Positions 34,308 through 45,099 of a stretch of 64,000 nucleotides of DNA are shown here, in pieces. The position numbers and the translations under genes were made by a program. The stretch comes from Turbatrix aceti (lineage: Eukaryota > Nematoda > Chromadorea > Rhabditida > Panagrolaimidae): assembly GCA_963969345.1 (NCBI GenBank), contig OZ017768.1, forward strand, positions 5,852,718-5,916,717, read 5' to 3'. Numbering within the stretch: position 1 is the stretch's first letter; each line of letters opens with the position of its first letter. A model generated the notes under the pieces. That model made no database searches. It was not told the origin of the DNA and worked only from the letters and a program-made list of their open reading frames with translations.

Positions 34308-35678
34308 GCCTCTGCTTGTGCAAAAGCGTTCCAAAATTTAGTGGTATCCAACCACAAGCTTTCGCAAGGGCGGAATTCAATGTTTACCTCAAACTTGGGT
34401 AATTAAACCGAAGATGAAAACGCGGAGTCAGTTTTTGTGCATCTGACTGCGCAAATAGAACTGACGTCCAAGAAATGTCGCTCATATTGCATTTCTCAAA
34501 GGGGCACAGAGAAAGAGAGCCTGCGCTTGCACGATGTGGAAGGGAGGGGAGACTTTTGGGAAGTTAATCCGAAGCAGATAAAATGTGTTCAACAAAGGTT
34601 TAATCTAATTTTTAGTTTTTTATAAAATACTGCAAAGTGTACTCCATCTACGTGCATTAAAATAAATAGTGCGAAAATAACATAATTCACATTTTTACAG
34701 AGTTGTTCGATGCTCACCAAATTGCTCCTGCTCACTGCTCGCTCCTGCTCAGCTCACGAGCGCGAGCGGAGCGAGCGCGAAAAATTGGAGTGCTCAATGA
34801 GCATGAGCAGAGCGAGCACGAAAAATTGAATTGCTCAAAGAGCGCGAGCAGAGCGAGCGCGAGAAATTTTTAAAATGAGCACTGCTCACTATAAATTTAG
34901 TGCTACAAATACAAAAATACTGGTAGTTTCGATCAAAAACACGATGTTGGAGGTATCTCCAAGCAATATGCGGTATTTCTTTTAGCAAAGGACTGAATTT
35001 GTGTCTTAAAATTCACTTTTTTTGTGTGAGCCATGTTTGCTCATTGCTCGCTCCTGCTCAACTCACGAGCGTGAGCAGAGCAAGAGCAGAGGATCTGAGA
35101 ATAAAAGAGCGCGAGCAGAGCGAGCGCGAAAATTTTAGGAACTCAAAGAGCATGAGCAGAGCGAGCACGGAAAATTGAATTGCTCAAAGAGCGCGAGCAG
35201 AGCGAGCACTGAAAATTGTCGAATTGAACAACTCTGCATTTTTATCGATTGATGTGAACAATGTCCATACATTTTACATAATTATTACCGTTTTTAGCAA
35301 AAAAAATCGAAAAATTAAATATTATTTATTTTAGCTTCAATGGTGTAATTTATTTTGCGTCTTTCAAAATTTTTATATTCTTTTAATGTTATTTGAAACA
35401 CATTTTATGCGCTTCGGATTAACTTCCCAAATGTCTCCCCTACCTTCCACACCGTGCATGCACAGACTCTGTTTCTCCGCGCTCTCTTCACAAATGCATT
35501 ATGAGCGATGTCACTCGGTCTTCCAAGTTATTTGCAAAAGCAGGTGCACAAAAACTGACTCCGCGTTTTCATCATCGGTTTAATTACCCAAGTTTGAGGT
35601 AAACATTGAATTCCGCCCTTGCGAAAGCTTGTGGTTGGATACCACTAAATTTTGGAACGCCTTTGGATAAGCAGAGGC
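34308..35678. mobile_element. Non-autonomous TIR element D (inverted copy of A), interrupted
   Basis: The TIRs match the shared module, and the interior is the reverse complement of element A. A second hAT-like element is inserted at 34698-35236. At the position where A carries its own insertion, D is uninterrupted. Confidence 0.75.
34698..35236. mobile_element. hAT-like non-autonomous element with GAGCGCGAGCAGAGC interior
   Basis: A 539-bp element with ends CAGAGTTGTTC (inverted at the right, GAACAACTCTG) and an exact 8-bp duplication, CATTTTTA (34690-34697 and 35237-35244). The interior is made of repeats of the type GAGCGCGAGCAGAGCGAGC in both orientations around an AT-rich middle. Element A (near 29825) shows the empty target. 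No protein is encoded. Confidence 0.87.
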
Positions 35679-35883
35679 GCATAATAATAATACTATCCAT
35701 AATACCATCCAAGCTTCCGTTGACTCTGTGTCAGAGTCGACTATTTGATAGGGTTCCCGTGAAAATCCAGGGGATATATTTTTTTAAGTCATTAAAAGCA
35801 GTTTATTGACATTTACCAAGTCATCAGTATTTTCATGCAGCGGGTTCCTACTTTGCATCGTCTTCTTTACCGGATTTCTTGGC

Positions 35884-36518
35884 TTACTCTTTTTTGGCAT
35901 CTTTGTCACCATCTTTTTTGTCCGGAGTTGGCGGCGGGTCTTCTGCGGGTCCGAAGACGACTTCTTGGTATCCGTCGTCATCGTTCTGGAAAGATTGGAA
36001 TTTACAGTACAGTACGCCTCATGATTTTCAAATAAATAAATATAACTCACATCAACCTTCTTTTCTTTCTTCTCTTCACCTTCCTCAGTCTTGGGCTTTT
36101 CTTTCTGGGATTTTTCCTTCTTGGACTTTTCCTTCTGGGATTTCTCCTTCTTGGATTTTTCCTTCTGAGATTTTTCTTTCTTGGACTTTTCTTTTTGGGA
36201 TTTCTTTTCTTCGAGTTTCTCTTCAGGCTTCTTTTCTTCGAGTTTCTCTTCAGGCTTCTTTTCTTCGGGTTTAGCAGGAGATACAGAATCTGCAGGAGAA
36301 ACTGATGGTGCTGAGGCGGTGCTTCCTGCCTTGGCCGCCGCTTCCTTCTGCTCGTCGGCCTTCATGTTCTGCTCCCGCAAGAGCGTGCAGCTCTTGACTT
36401 CGGGTTTCTTTCGTCTGCCGCATGCGAACAGGAGGCTGAGGGTGGTCGTAAGGAGGGTCACGACTGCAAGAACGCTGACGCTGTGTACTCCTCCGGCTAC
36501 GTCATCGTTGTCGCGCAT
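35884..36518 (-). CDS. Membrane-anchored Lys/Glu-rich protein with FGPAEDPPP tail, copy 1
   Basis: Two exons (36518-36051, 35985-35884) give 189 residues. The first 12 residues are acidic (MRDNDDVAGG). A membrane segment of about 21 residues (SVSVLAVVTLLTTTLSLLFAC) and a basic stop (GRRKK) follow. The middle is a long Lys/Glu/Ser repeat made of SQKEKSKKEK units and two KPEEKLEEK units, probably an extended or helical cytoplasmic stalk. The second exon encodes a conserved C-terminal motif, GYQEVVFGPAEDPPP, shared with the neighbour at 36801-37345. The start was chosen because the two paralogs align from this Met and share the bases just before it. I do not recognise the family; the layout suggests a type III single-pass membrane protein. 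Confidence 0.72.
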
Positions 36519-36800
36519 TTTCTTCGACGTACGTACGTTGTCGTTGCACGTGAGAGAAGGCGCGCCCGCGTAAGGGTGTAGGGAATGATTGCAAAGTCCC
36601 AACTGTTGTGCGCGCTGCTCCAAAAAAATATCCGTCGCGCCATACTTTTGGACTGGAATTTGCAACTGAAAACAAAATTTGCAACTGCGCCACGTTTTGC
36701 CTAGCTATGCTCGTGTTCCTGCACCAAGTTTTCAACATTATTTATTGCCAAAATCAGTTTTTGCATCATGCACGCTGCCAGAAGTCTGTTACTTCTCTTT

Positions 36801-37345
36801 CTATTTATCTGGTTTATCCGGGGGCGGCGGTGGATCTTCCGCGGGTCCGAAGTCAACTTGTTGGTATCCGCTTTCCTCGTCAGGCCCTCCTGCCTGAAAT
36901 AGGGTTTTAACAATTTTTGTGGTTCATTAAATGATCTTACGCCTTCCTTCTTCTCTGACTTCTTGGATCCCGCAGTTTTCTTGCCTGAATGCTTTTCTTC
37001 ATCTTTCTTCTCTTCTTCTTTCTTTTCTTCTTTCTTTTCTTCCTCCTTTTTCTCCTCTTCCTTCTTCTCCGACTTCTTCTCCTCCCCCTTTGATTTCTCA
37101 TCCTTAGGCTTCGGTTCATCGGTTTTTGCTGCAGTTGCGGTAGAATTATTAGGTGCTGCTGCAGGAGCTGTTGTAACCGGCACCGGCTGCAAGGCTAATC
37201 CTCCCGATTTGGACATGACGGATTCCGCGGGCTTTTCCTTCTTCTTGCCACATGTCAACAGAATGCTCAGCGTCGTCGTAAGAATGGCAAGAATTGTAAG
37301 AATACCGGCGCCGTGTACTTCTACTGCGACGTCGTCGTCGCCCAT
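36801..37345 (-). CDS. Membrane-anchored Lys/Glu-rich protein with FGPAEDPPP tail, copy 2
   Basis: Two exons (37345-36941, 36893-36801) give 165 residues. The protein starts MGDDDVAVEVHG, then a membrane segment (AGILTILAILTTTLSILLTC), then basic GKKKEK, an Ala/Pro/Thr stretch, and a KKEEEKK-rich stalk. The second exon ends with GYQQVDFGPAEDPPP followed by PDKPDK. Intron position and phase (0) are the same as in copy 1, and the 5' flanks are also similar (CGTGCAACGAC before the start). The repeats inside the stalk differ, so the ends, not the stalk, are what selection has kept. Confidence 0.72.
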
Positions 37346-40113
37346 TCTCTTTGCGATTCGTCGTCGTTGCACGCGAAAGATAGGCGCGCGCCACGATGTA
37401 ACGAATGATCGCAAGTCAAACTAGTTGCAGGCAGGTGGCTAACCGACAAAATCATGGTGTTACGGGTTTGTGCCATTTGACATGACTGATACGACGACAT
37501 GCTAATTTTTGAAAGTTTTAGCCGAGGCGTCGTGCATGAAAAAATACAACTTTGACAAAGTGCAGCCGTTTCGCGCAGTGGGGGCGTGTTTGATGGACAA
37601 TATGCAAATTTATTTGCATGCGCGCTATATAACATAATATTTATTTATTTATTTCACCATTACTCAGTGGTTAGTTATCATTAGACCAGATGTTAGGAGG
37701 CACAAATGACGTCCACGTAGGCGTAAATGTCTCGATTCGTTTTGGTCGCGATAACATAATATATAATTACTATATATTATCATATTATCATATATGTGTT
37801 TTGCTCTCTAACATCTGGTCTAACATCTGATAAAATATAAAATAAATAAATAAAAATATTTTGCTTTACAAAAGTCAAAGAACGATAAGCAAAGTTGCAC
37901 GTAGAAAAAAACATCCGAGGCGGATGTTGGGAGCGATTCGCCATCCTGACACTAACTTCTCTCTACATAGTAACGGTGAGTAATGTGCAAATTTTACTAC
38001 TTTAATTCTGTGCCTTGTGGTTTTTTAGCACCTCTGCTGCTTTTTTTGACTTTTTGTTGATCCGACAAAAAGTGCTCTTTTTGCTTCTCGAGAAAAACAA
38101 AAGCGTGTGGTGTTCACCCCGAACGTTCATAACTACCAGTATGAAAAAAAGTATGCACACCTCTGCCAACCGCTGACAATCTCCAAAAAGCTGTCAAGGA
38201 TAACTCATAAACAAAGATGACAATGACAGGTTGACAGCACTGATGGCACCTTTTTCCTCCCGAGCAGGGGATGCATGCAGCAGGGGATGCACGATAATGC
38301 TGCAGATGTTTTTCACAGCAGCCAAGATAAGATTTGTTTGTTTCCTGGCTGCAGATTTGTTTCACTTTTACACCGGCTTTGTTTTGTTTTGTTTTTTACC
38401 GGGAATAACATAAATCGATGCTTGTCAGGCCGGGGAACAAACAGGAGGGCGGTGGGTTCATGTTTCCGAACGTGATAGACAACAACGAAATCTGACAAGA
38501 TTGCATCGTGTACACAAGTTAGTGGTGAACAGAAAATGACTGATCGCCTTTGAACGCGAGTCGTCAGGCTTTTTCCGCACCGAGAACCAAGAGCCAAAAG
38601 CAAGCAAGCGAACAGGCGCGCAGACAGGATAACTCGAGTTGGGTTAGCTGCCAACTTGCCTGTTAATGACCAATCAACAGCCATCTGGCCAACGGGCGGG
38701 ATCGACCCCGATTCCCGACTATAGCAAAATCGACCAGACGTCCGAAAAGCATTAACCGTGCCCTGGCAGGCAGCAGAGTGCCTTCCTCGTCCTACCAAAC
38801 TTTTTTTTTGTGTGCCCTCTTCCACCACGGCCGCAATCTCGAGATCTGTCGTTGCTGCTCTCGCGAGATCTGTCGCCGGGTCGGTTGCATCCGCCCTCCC
38901 CCGACAGCCTTGGTCGATGATTTTTTTTGCTCATTTCTTTGAGTATTTTTCAAATATAATATATCTTTGTTGTTATTCATCACGATCGCTTTGTTGACTT
39001 CATCAAAGCCATTTTAATGGATTAAAAGCTTGAGTATTTATTATTTATTGCAGAATGTTCTCGGCACTTTGCCCCCCACGATTTTCCTCTTACTTTTCAC
39101 TTTTAATGTTGTCTGGAAATCTTGCGAGTTCAGTTGCAAAATCTTTTCCATGAGGCTTGGAATACGGTAAGCATACTAGGTTATTACCCTTCCAGTTGCG
39201 TAACGTCAACAACTTTGGCTGTCTGTCACTCGATCGCGTATAGTAGCAAGATTTTGGCGGTTTATCGCACTCATTAGGGATGCCATTACACGGATCGCAT
39301 TTCAGGCAAAGAAAAAAAGTTGTTTGGATAAAAGTAGAAAATTGTGCGAAGAAAGTGATGTTTACTTTTTTTTGTTGTTAAATTGCACAACCGAAAGCGT
39401 AAGCAATGTCGATGTCCCGTTGTTTTTTTCTTTGCTGCCGGGTCGTTCAATTTTTTTATCCCGACGATCATAGTTGACTCTTTTAAGAGTTAAAAATCCC
39501 ATTAGTCATCAAGTTTTTTTTGTGCACTGCTTCGGGCATTTTACACCAAAAATTCGATGTTCGTTCGGACTTATTACATTTGGTGTCCAAATTCATGTTT
39601 TTTTCCCCCGAAAATGACACGGTCGTGGAGTGGAGTGTAATGCACGCACATGGGCTGATTGAGTCGTTCATTTGTCCCTCAGGGACATCCAAAGTCCTCC
39701 GGATGCGAGGAAATGTTACACCAGAGTCCTGCTCGGCATGCTCGCATGTCATCATCGACGGCGAATCCTATCCCCACACCTGCTTTGTCTCATGTGTTTT
39801 TGCGAAGGAAGGAAGGAAGGAAGATACACTAATGTTGCCGGGCACACATGTTGGGCAGGCCGGTCGACAGAGATATGACGAAGCCCTCAAAAAACGTCTG
39901 CCTAACAAACAACTGCCCCCCCCCCATTTTTCGTCCTCGTGCCAGTAGTGTCCAGTCGGACATCGCACAACTTTTTTTCCCGCTTCGGTTGATGTAAAAT
40001 TTTTTGACAAACTTTTGGAAATATTATTGTTTACACGCTCTTCAATTTGGCGTGCCATCGCCATCGCCGGGGTTCCCAGTTATTTATTTATTTCAATCAT
40101 TATTTCCAGACAC
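37346..40113. other. Intergenic with a retroelement insertion
   Basis: No supportable gene is seen. It contains the short retroelement copy at 37641-37750, a hairpin ACTTTTTGT/ACAAAAAGT near 38051-38076 that resembles the one at 972-999, and a GGAA run near 39807-39823. An AG acceptor ending at about 40109 with no donor upstream is the probable trans-splice site of the next gene. Confidence 0.45.
37641..37750 (-). mobile_element. 5'-truncated non-LTR-type retroelement, short copy
   Basis: A 110-bp segment oriented on the minus strand and ending in an AAAT-type tail (TTTATTTATT on plus). It is flanked by an exact 12-bp duplication, ATAACATAATAT (37629-37640 and 37751-37762). It is about 95 percent identical, by eye, to the 3' part of the copy at 56579-56792. 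A simple-repeat tail, variable 5' truncation and 12-14-bp duplications are hallmarks of LINE-type target-primed insertion. Confidence 0.8.
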
Positions 40114-42109
40114 ATGCAGCCGAGGTGGCACGTCGGCGCGTTGCTTGTGGCGCTTCTGGCGGGAAGCTGTCTTGCAGAAAGCGTAGAAGACATCCGAAAG
40201 AAGTGCAAATCGGCAGAGGGCCTTAGAAGTTGCTCAGACTGCTCCAAGCAGCATCTCGAGTGCGTCTGGTGCACGGATCATGTAAAAATCATCTTTTTGG
40301 GGACTTTAGTCCATTTTAACCCCTTTTTCAGCTTCTGAGAGCGCCCAGATGCGACCACAAATCCATCTTCGAGACCACGTGCCCGTCTGCGATAGGTAGC
40401 AGCACTGGCAGTTCTCTCACTGTCCCCGAACAACATGTACGATTATAAAATATAATTTTTTTATATTTTGCAATTTGTTTGTTTTTTTAGAACCTGCCTT
40501 TGGACGCTGAACAACCCCATTACAAGAAGCCCATCCAGCTGGTGCCACAACTTGTTTACATGCGGATCAAGCCGGGTGAGTACATGAGCTCGATCCCGAG
40601 AGCGTGGAGGGCTTTTGACAAAAATTGTGTGCTGCAAGAGAGGAGAGATTGATCGCCCGGGGAACTGAACTTTCAGCCGAATGGCTTTACAACACTGCCG
40701 CCGCCGCCGCCGCCGCCGCCGCAGAGCGGCGTGCGACGATTTGTGTTTGTTTTCCTGGGGCACGCTACAAGCAATATCGCAGTCCATTAAGTAGGCATTT
40801 ATATCCTCGGGGATAAAGATGCTCGATCAAAGGATATATATGCGAATCGGAGAGGGCAGCAGTGTGACATGTTGCAAAACACCGAAAATTTGGCGCCCGT
40901 GTCGGGGCTATAAAATAAGCCATTTTGATCAAATCCAAGTGTTTTGCCCAAACTTTGAAAAATTCAAATATTATACTTTGCGTACAAAGAATATAAATCA
41001 GGCCAAATCAATAATATTTTCAGGAGACACCCTGCGTGCCGAATTCACGTACAAACACGCTCAGCCAACCGTCGAGGTTCAAAATCTCCAAATCCAGACA
41101 TCTGACCTGTCAGCGAGCGGCGTCAAAATCGAGTTTGAAATCGACTGTCATGGCCAGACGGTCGTCGGTCGCAGCTGCGAAGGCATCTCCCCCGGCGACA
41201 TTGTCAAGTTCTACGCCAACGTCACCGTTGAGGAGTGTCACGGCAAGGGCGACACGTCGACGAGCATCGGCGTCTACGGCTACACCATGATCGCCGCCAT
41301 CTACATCACGCCGCTCTGCACGTGTGAGTGCGAGAAGCCGCAGAACCACCGTCTCCGGGATCCGCACTGCCGCGGGAAGGGCAGCCTCATCTGCGGTCAG
41401 TGCGAATGCGACCCCGGTGTCGGGGGACGTCTCTGCGAGTGCGATCTTGCTCAGCACGGCGTGAGCAGCGCGACCGAGCTCGACGACAAATGCCGTTCCG
41501 TGCCCGGTGAAGCCGTGTGCTCCGGACGCGGTATCTGCGAATGCGGAAAATGCAAGTGCTTTGCCAACTTTGTGAAAGGCGCGTTCTGCGAGTGCGACGC
41601 TACTTCGTGTCCCAAGGACGCTGATGGCAGGCTTTGTTCCGGCAGGGGTGTTTGCGAGTGTGGAAAGTGTCAGTGCGAGGAGGGATTCTCCGGAGAAGAG
41701 TGCGCGTGTCGAAGCGATCCTGCTGCCTGCAGGGAAAATGGGGTAAGCATTGCAAAAAAACTTTTTTCCTCCTTTATCACCCCAAATTTTTTAGCAAATC
41801 TGTTCAAATCACGGAAAATGCGAGTGCGGACAGTGTTCGTGCAACGACGGCTTCACCGGCGCTTTCTGCAGCGTGGAGCAGTCATCGGACGCCAAAGATG
41901 GCAAAACTCTTAACGAAGCAGAGGTCCCTGAGATCCCAGACGGCGCCGTGCTACCCGAAGTCAACAGCGCAGAGAGCCAGAGCCAGCAGGGGCAGGAGCC
42001 TTCACCTGGCCCCACAGACTCTTCCAATTCGGGTACCGAATCCTTCGGCATCGCGGTTGCAGTTCTAGCGTTCGCAGCAACCCCAATCATCATGCGCCGC
42101 GTTTTGTGA
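40114..42109 (+). CDS. Integrin beta-like protein lacking the betaI domain
   Basis: Five exons (40114-40281, 40332-40436, 40491-40575, 41024-41742, 41795-42109) give 463 residues. A signal peptide (ALLVALLAGSCLA) precedes a cysteine-rich PSI domain (CSDC, CVWC). Exon 3 has the first strand of a hybrid domain (IQLVPQLVYMRIKPG). Exon 4 continues directly with the second half of the hybrid domain and CTCECE. So the large betaI (vWA) domain, with its DxSxS metal site, that normally splits the hybrid domain is absent. Four integrin-type EGF modules follow (repeats of CSGRGxCECGKC). Next come a Ser/Pro/Gln-rich stretch and a C-terminal hydrophobic segment (FGIAVAVLAFAATPII) ending in RRVL. There is no beta-tail domain and no NPxY cytoplasmic tail. 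The end could be a GPI signal or a short anchor. Ligand binding of the integrin kind is not expected. It resembles ITGBL1 in having only integrin EGFs, but it keeps PSI and hybrid parts. A (CCG)n run lies in intron 3. Confidence 0.82.
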
Positions 42110-42590
42110 GCGTAAAAGCCTCTAGCACACAGCATACGCCTGTCATTCATTCATGACAACAGCTTTCACCCCGTCGCCTACCATCTCATCTCATTTCTTC
42201 CGTCAACCCTTGCCTTACTTTGTAAATCGTAAAAAATTTTGATTTTAAGCCGAGATTCATTGTTACATACTTAATAAATTTTTTTTGGGTGCCAGAAACA
42301 CTTTATAAAATGTCTATGTACACTTTATAAAACGATAGGTAACAAACATTAAACAACAATTCATCAAAATATAAAATTAATTAATTATTATATTTACAAA
42401 GGCGTTCGACCTTGTTCAGGGACGGGAGATCGACATATATTGGTTAATTGTGGGCAGGTAAGGGGCATTGTCTTAGGAACTTGTAAATTTGTAATTATCT
42501 ACAATCAGGAGGTGGACTGTGGTTGTGGCCATCTTTGTATGGTAGGGTAAGAGAGGTAGGTCGGGAAAGCGATGAGATGGACTGCCAGGA
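42110..42590. other. Tail-to-tail spacer
   Basis: 3' flanks of the integrin-like gene (+) and cyclin C (-). AATAAA occurs near 42270. No gene is seen. Confidence 0.4.
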
Positions 42591-44198
42591 TCAAGTTGAC
42601 TGCTGTTGGCCAGAATAAGTCGATCTCTGGGGTGGAGGGGCAAGTTGCTTCGTCGCCTGACCGGAGCCGGGTCTCGGTCGCTTGGAAATTAGATTTGACA
42701 GCGTCGGAGCGACAGATGGAACCGTGATATCGGGGTAGGGAAATATTTTGTAAGAGTTCATAAGCATTCGTGTGATGTCAAACAGCTGAAAGCCATTTGC
42801 CATTGAATTTGTCGATCGTAAATATTAAAACAAAAATTAAAAATACTCACATTTTCAAAATTAACAGCAATATCCTGAAACCAGGCCATCGAAGCCTCTT
42901 CGTTGCCGTGCTCTATGTTAGCGGCCATGTACGCAGCCAGGGCAATCTCGTGTGGATTGTACAGAATCCAAGCATCGGTACGAAGCGTGTCGTTGACGAT
43001 GCGCCAGGCATCCTGAACAACGTGCTCCATACGAGGATTGTTTTCCTGCTTTACGGCCTGGAAGATCTGTGTGAGAGCTCGATACGGGTGATAGACGATC
43101 AAACAGCAGTCCAGGATTTCGAGAAGGTAAAATTCGGCTTCAGACATCTGACGGATGTTTTGACTTTCTGGTGGGAGCCAGGGCATTTTTTTGCCTGCAA
43201 AAACCGAATTTCAAACTGATCGCCCCAGAAAATCAGGTATTCTGAACGAACCGAGCGAATTGACAGCATTCGGAATCTTAGAGCTGAAAGAGATGCCGTA
43301 CTCCTCGACTTTGACGGCCAGCGTCAGACAGGTGGGAGCGAGAAGGAAGGGATCGATGTCCTTGAGCGATCTTCGGGCATAAAATCGCCGGAAGTAGACG
43401 CAGGCGGTAGCGATGACCTGCTGCCTGACGGTCGGCCCCGGGGGCTCGGTGGCGAGTGCGTGGATGTCTGAAACGATCCGTAAATATTCAACGAAACGAC
43501 GTAAACAAACAAACAAACAAAACTTTCGCCGGGAGACTCGCAAAAGTTAGAAATTTCTCGCTAAACGACGTGAAAAAGGTATGGTTGAATTTTGATCAAA
43601 TATTTTGTTTCGAATAAAATTTTAGAAATGTCAAATGTTGTTTTTGGCACTTTCAATTTTATGATCAGAAAATATAGTTTCGGACAACGTTTTTTTCTTG
43701 TCAAAGAACAAAAAAACAATGTTTTTTGAATTTTGAGTAATAATTTTGGTTCCAAAATAGTTTTTTTTTCGAATTCCAAATGCCATAATTTGACAATTTG
43801 TGTTAAATAAAACGTTTTGTGGCATTGAAAAACGCTTTAAAAATTCACAAAAACTTCCGCGCCATTCTGCGCGTACAAAATCATAAAACCAGACGAAAGC
43901 ACCTGTTTTCTTATCGCAGCGCAACAAAACACACCATCCAAAGCACAAAAACATCATTCCCGGTAAACTCAAGGAGCACAGAGGAGAACCAAACTCACAG
44001 TTCATAAAAAATATCATGAGAGCGTTGTACTCTTCTTCGCCGTACGCCTTGTAGTCATCGGCGCGTTGCCTGAGCAGATCTTGCTTGTCGAGGATCCATT
44101 GCTGGCTAAAAACCACTATCCGCGTGAAGAAACCATATCCTGAACACGCAAAACCCAAAAACATACAAGTGTGAACTGTTCCAAAAGTTGCCAGCCAT
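42591..44198 (-). CDS. CCNC: Cyclin C (Mediator kinase-module cyclin)
   Basis: Five exons (44198-44167, 44105-43999, 43467-43252, 43194-42851, 42785-42591) give 297 residues. The short first exon encodes MAGNFWNSSH, and the next starts QQWILDKQDLL; both are hallmark cyclin C N-termini. The cyclin box shows RQQVIATACVYFRRFYARRSL, IDPFLLAPTCLTLAVKVEEYG and LDCCLIVYHPYR. The C-terminal tail is Ser/Gln/Pro-rich. Cyclin C pairs with CDK8 in the Mediator kinase module and regulates RNA polymerase II transcription. The exon 3 donor was placed at GTTCGT (43246-43251) because only this keeps the frame and the family alignment length. Confidence 0.94.
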
Positions 44199-45099
44199 CG
44201 TTGGTCGAATTCAGGCATCTGCGAGAAGAGGGCCGGAACAGAACACAACACCGTCGTGTGTGGTCGATATCGGACGACGCGGAAGACGTGGCAGTGATGA
44301 AGAGGGAGACAAGAAGAAAGTGATGGATTTATTGCGTCAGGATGACTCAACCTGGATCTCAGAAAAAAATGCGCGCGCGCACTCAAACAAAACAAGCTTC
44401 AAAAAAATTTACTTGGCAATTTTTTCGTCACGAGAACCTTTGTTACTTTGGCTCATATTTTTCAACTTTTTTCGTGGAATTATGCTTGATTACTTGATTG
44501 CATTTTCCCTGCTTTCAGCGTTGGTCGAAAAAAGCCTGGAATCGGGTGCAAAACACGGATTGCGCATGCAATATACCTGTTGGACTAAAAATAGTTCGTA
44601 GTCGGTTGCACCGAGTCAGTCACATGCTAGCCGGCAGCGGCCGCCGGGCTGCAGCACCAGCAGCGAGCACCGAGCAAGCGAACGTGTCACGTGAACTTCG
44701 TATGTCCAGTGTGTGCGAACAAGTGTGCACACAAGTGGGTAAATATCGCTTTCGGCGTGTTCAAAAAACAATTGCACGCTTCATTGGCTTCATTTGGTTA
44801 TTTTTTTAAGCCGGGTGTCTTTCTCGAGTTGTTGGAAAAAGTATTGCGCTCTTTCACTTTTAACATTTCATTTTTGGATTAGTGTTCAAAAAACATAGGG
44901 TTAAAAAAGGCGCGCGTCAACTGGATTCGAACCCGGGGCCTAAGGGGCGTGGACCTCAAAGCGCCTTTCACTGTTTTGCCATTTGGTAAACTTGGACACG
45001 TTGTTTCAAATTTTTTTTCGAGAATGTGTATAGATTTTTTTCGCGCGTAAATATTATTTTGTCATTCATAGAACCCATTTGATAGATTTTTAGCACCCA
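44199..45099. other. Intergenic, holds a tRNA-like sequence
   Basis: No protein gene can be supported; the frame at 44188-44601 has no splice or family support. The tRNA-like segment at 44909-45000 lies here. An unpaired TTTTTAG ending near 45093 is the probable trans-splice site of the next gene. Confidence 0.4.
44909..45000 (-). tRNA. tRNA-like sequence, probably degenerate
   Basis: On the minus strand it has a perfect Pol III B box (GGTTCGAATCC), an A-box-like TGGCAAAACAG and a T6 run right after the 3' end, as a Pol III terminator. A possible acceptor pairing is CGTGTCC with TGACGCG (6 of 7 pairs), and a D-stem GTTT/AAAC is visible. The T-stem has two mismatches, and I cannot fold a normal 7-base anticodon loop. 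It is therefore either a pseudogene, an intron-containing or long-variable-arm tRNA, or part of a tRNA-derived repeat. No anticodon is claimed. Confidence 0.35.

Larger units (their letters stand above)
28757..35678. repeat. Large inverted duplication (arm-loop-arm) around a chemoreceptor-like gene
   Basis: The left arm (28757-31367) and right arm (33163-35678) are reverse complements once one insertion in each is removed. Both arms contain two TIR elements and the same 0.33-kb spacer (30213-30548 against 33985-34307). The loop (31368-33162) holds one AT-rich seven-helix gene. The terminal-repeat module occurs eight times in alternating orientation: starts at 28757, 30549, 33163 and 34308 on plus, and ends at 30212, 31367, 33984 and 35678 on minus. 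It runs from GCCTCTGCTT to a conserved TTAATCCGAAGC block. The leftmost module lacks about 55 internal bases. Confidence 0.85.

Noticed and set aside
36181..36573. Ser/Phe-rich frames opposite the Lys/Glu-rich genes
   Set aside because: They are antisense shadows of the KKEK repeats and have no splice or start support.
44188..44601. A 137-residue plus-strand frame
   Set aside because: It overlaps the first exon of cyclin C on the other strand, then runs through low-complexity intergenic DNA without recognisable content.
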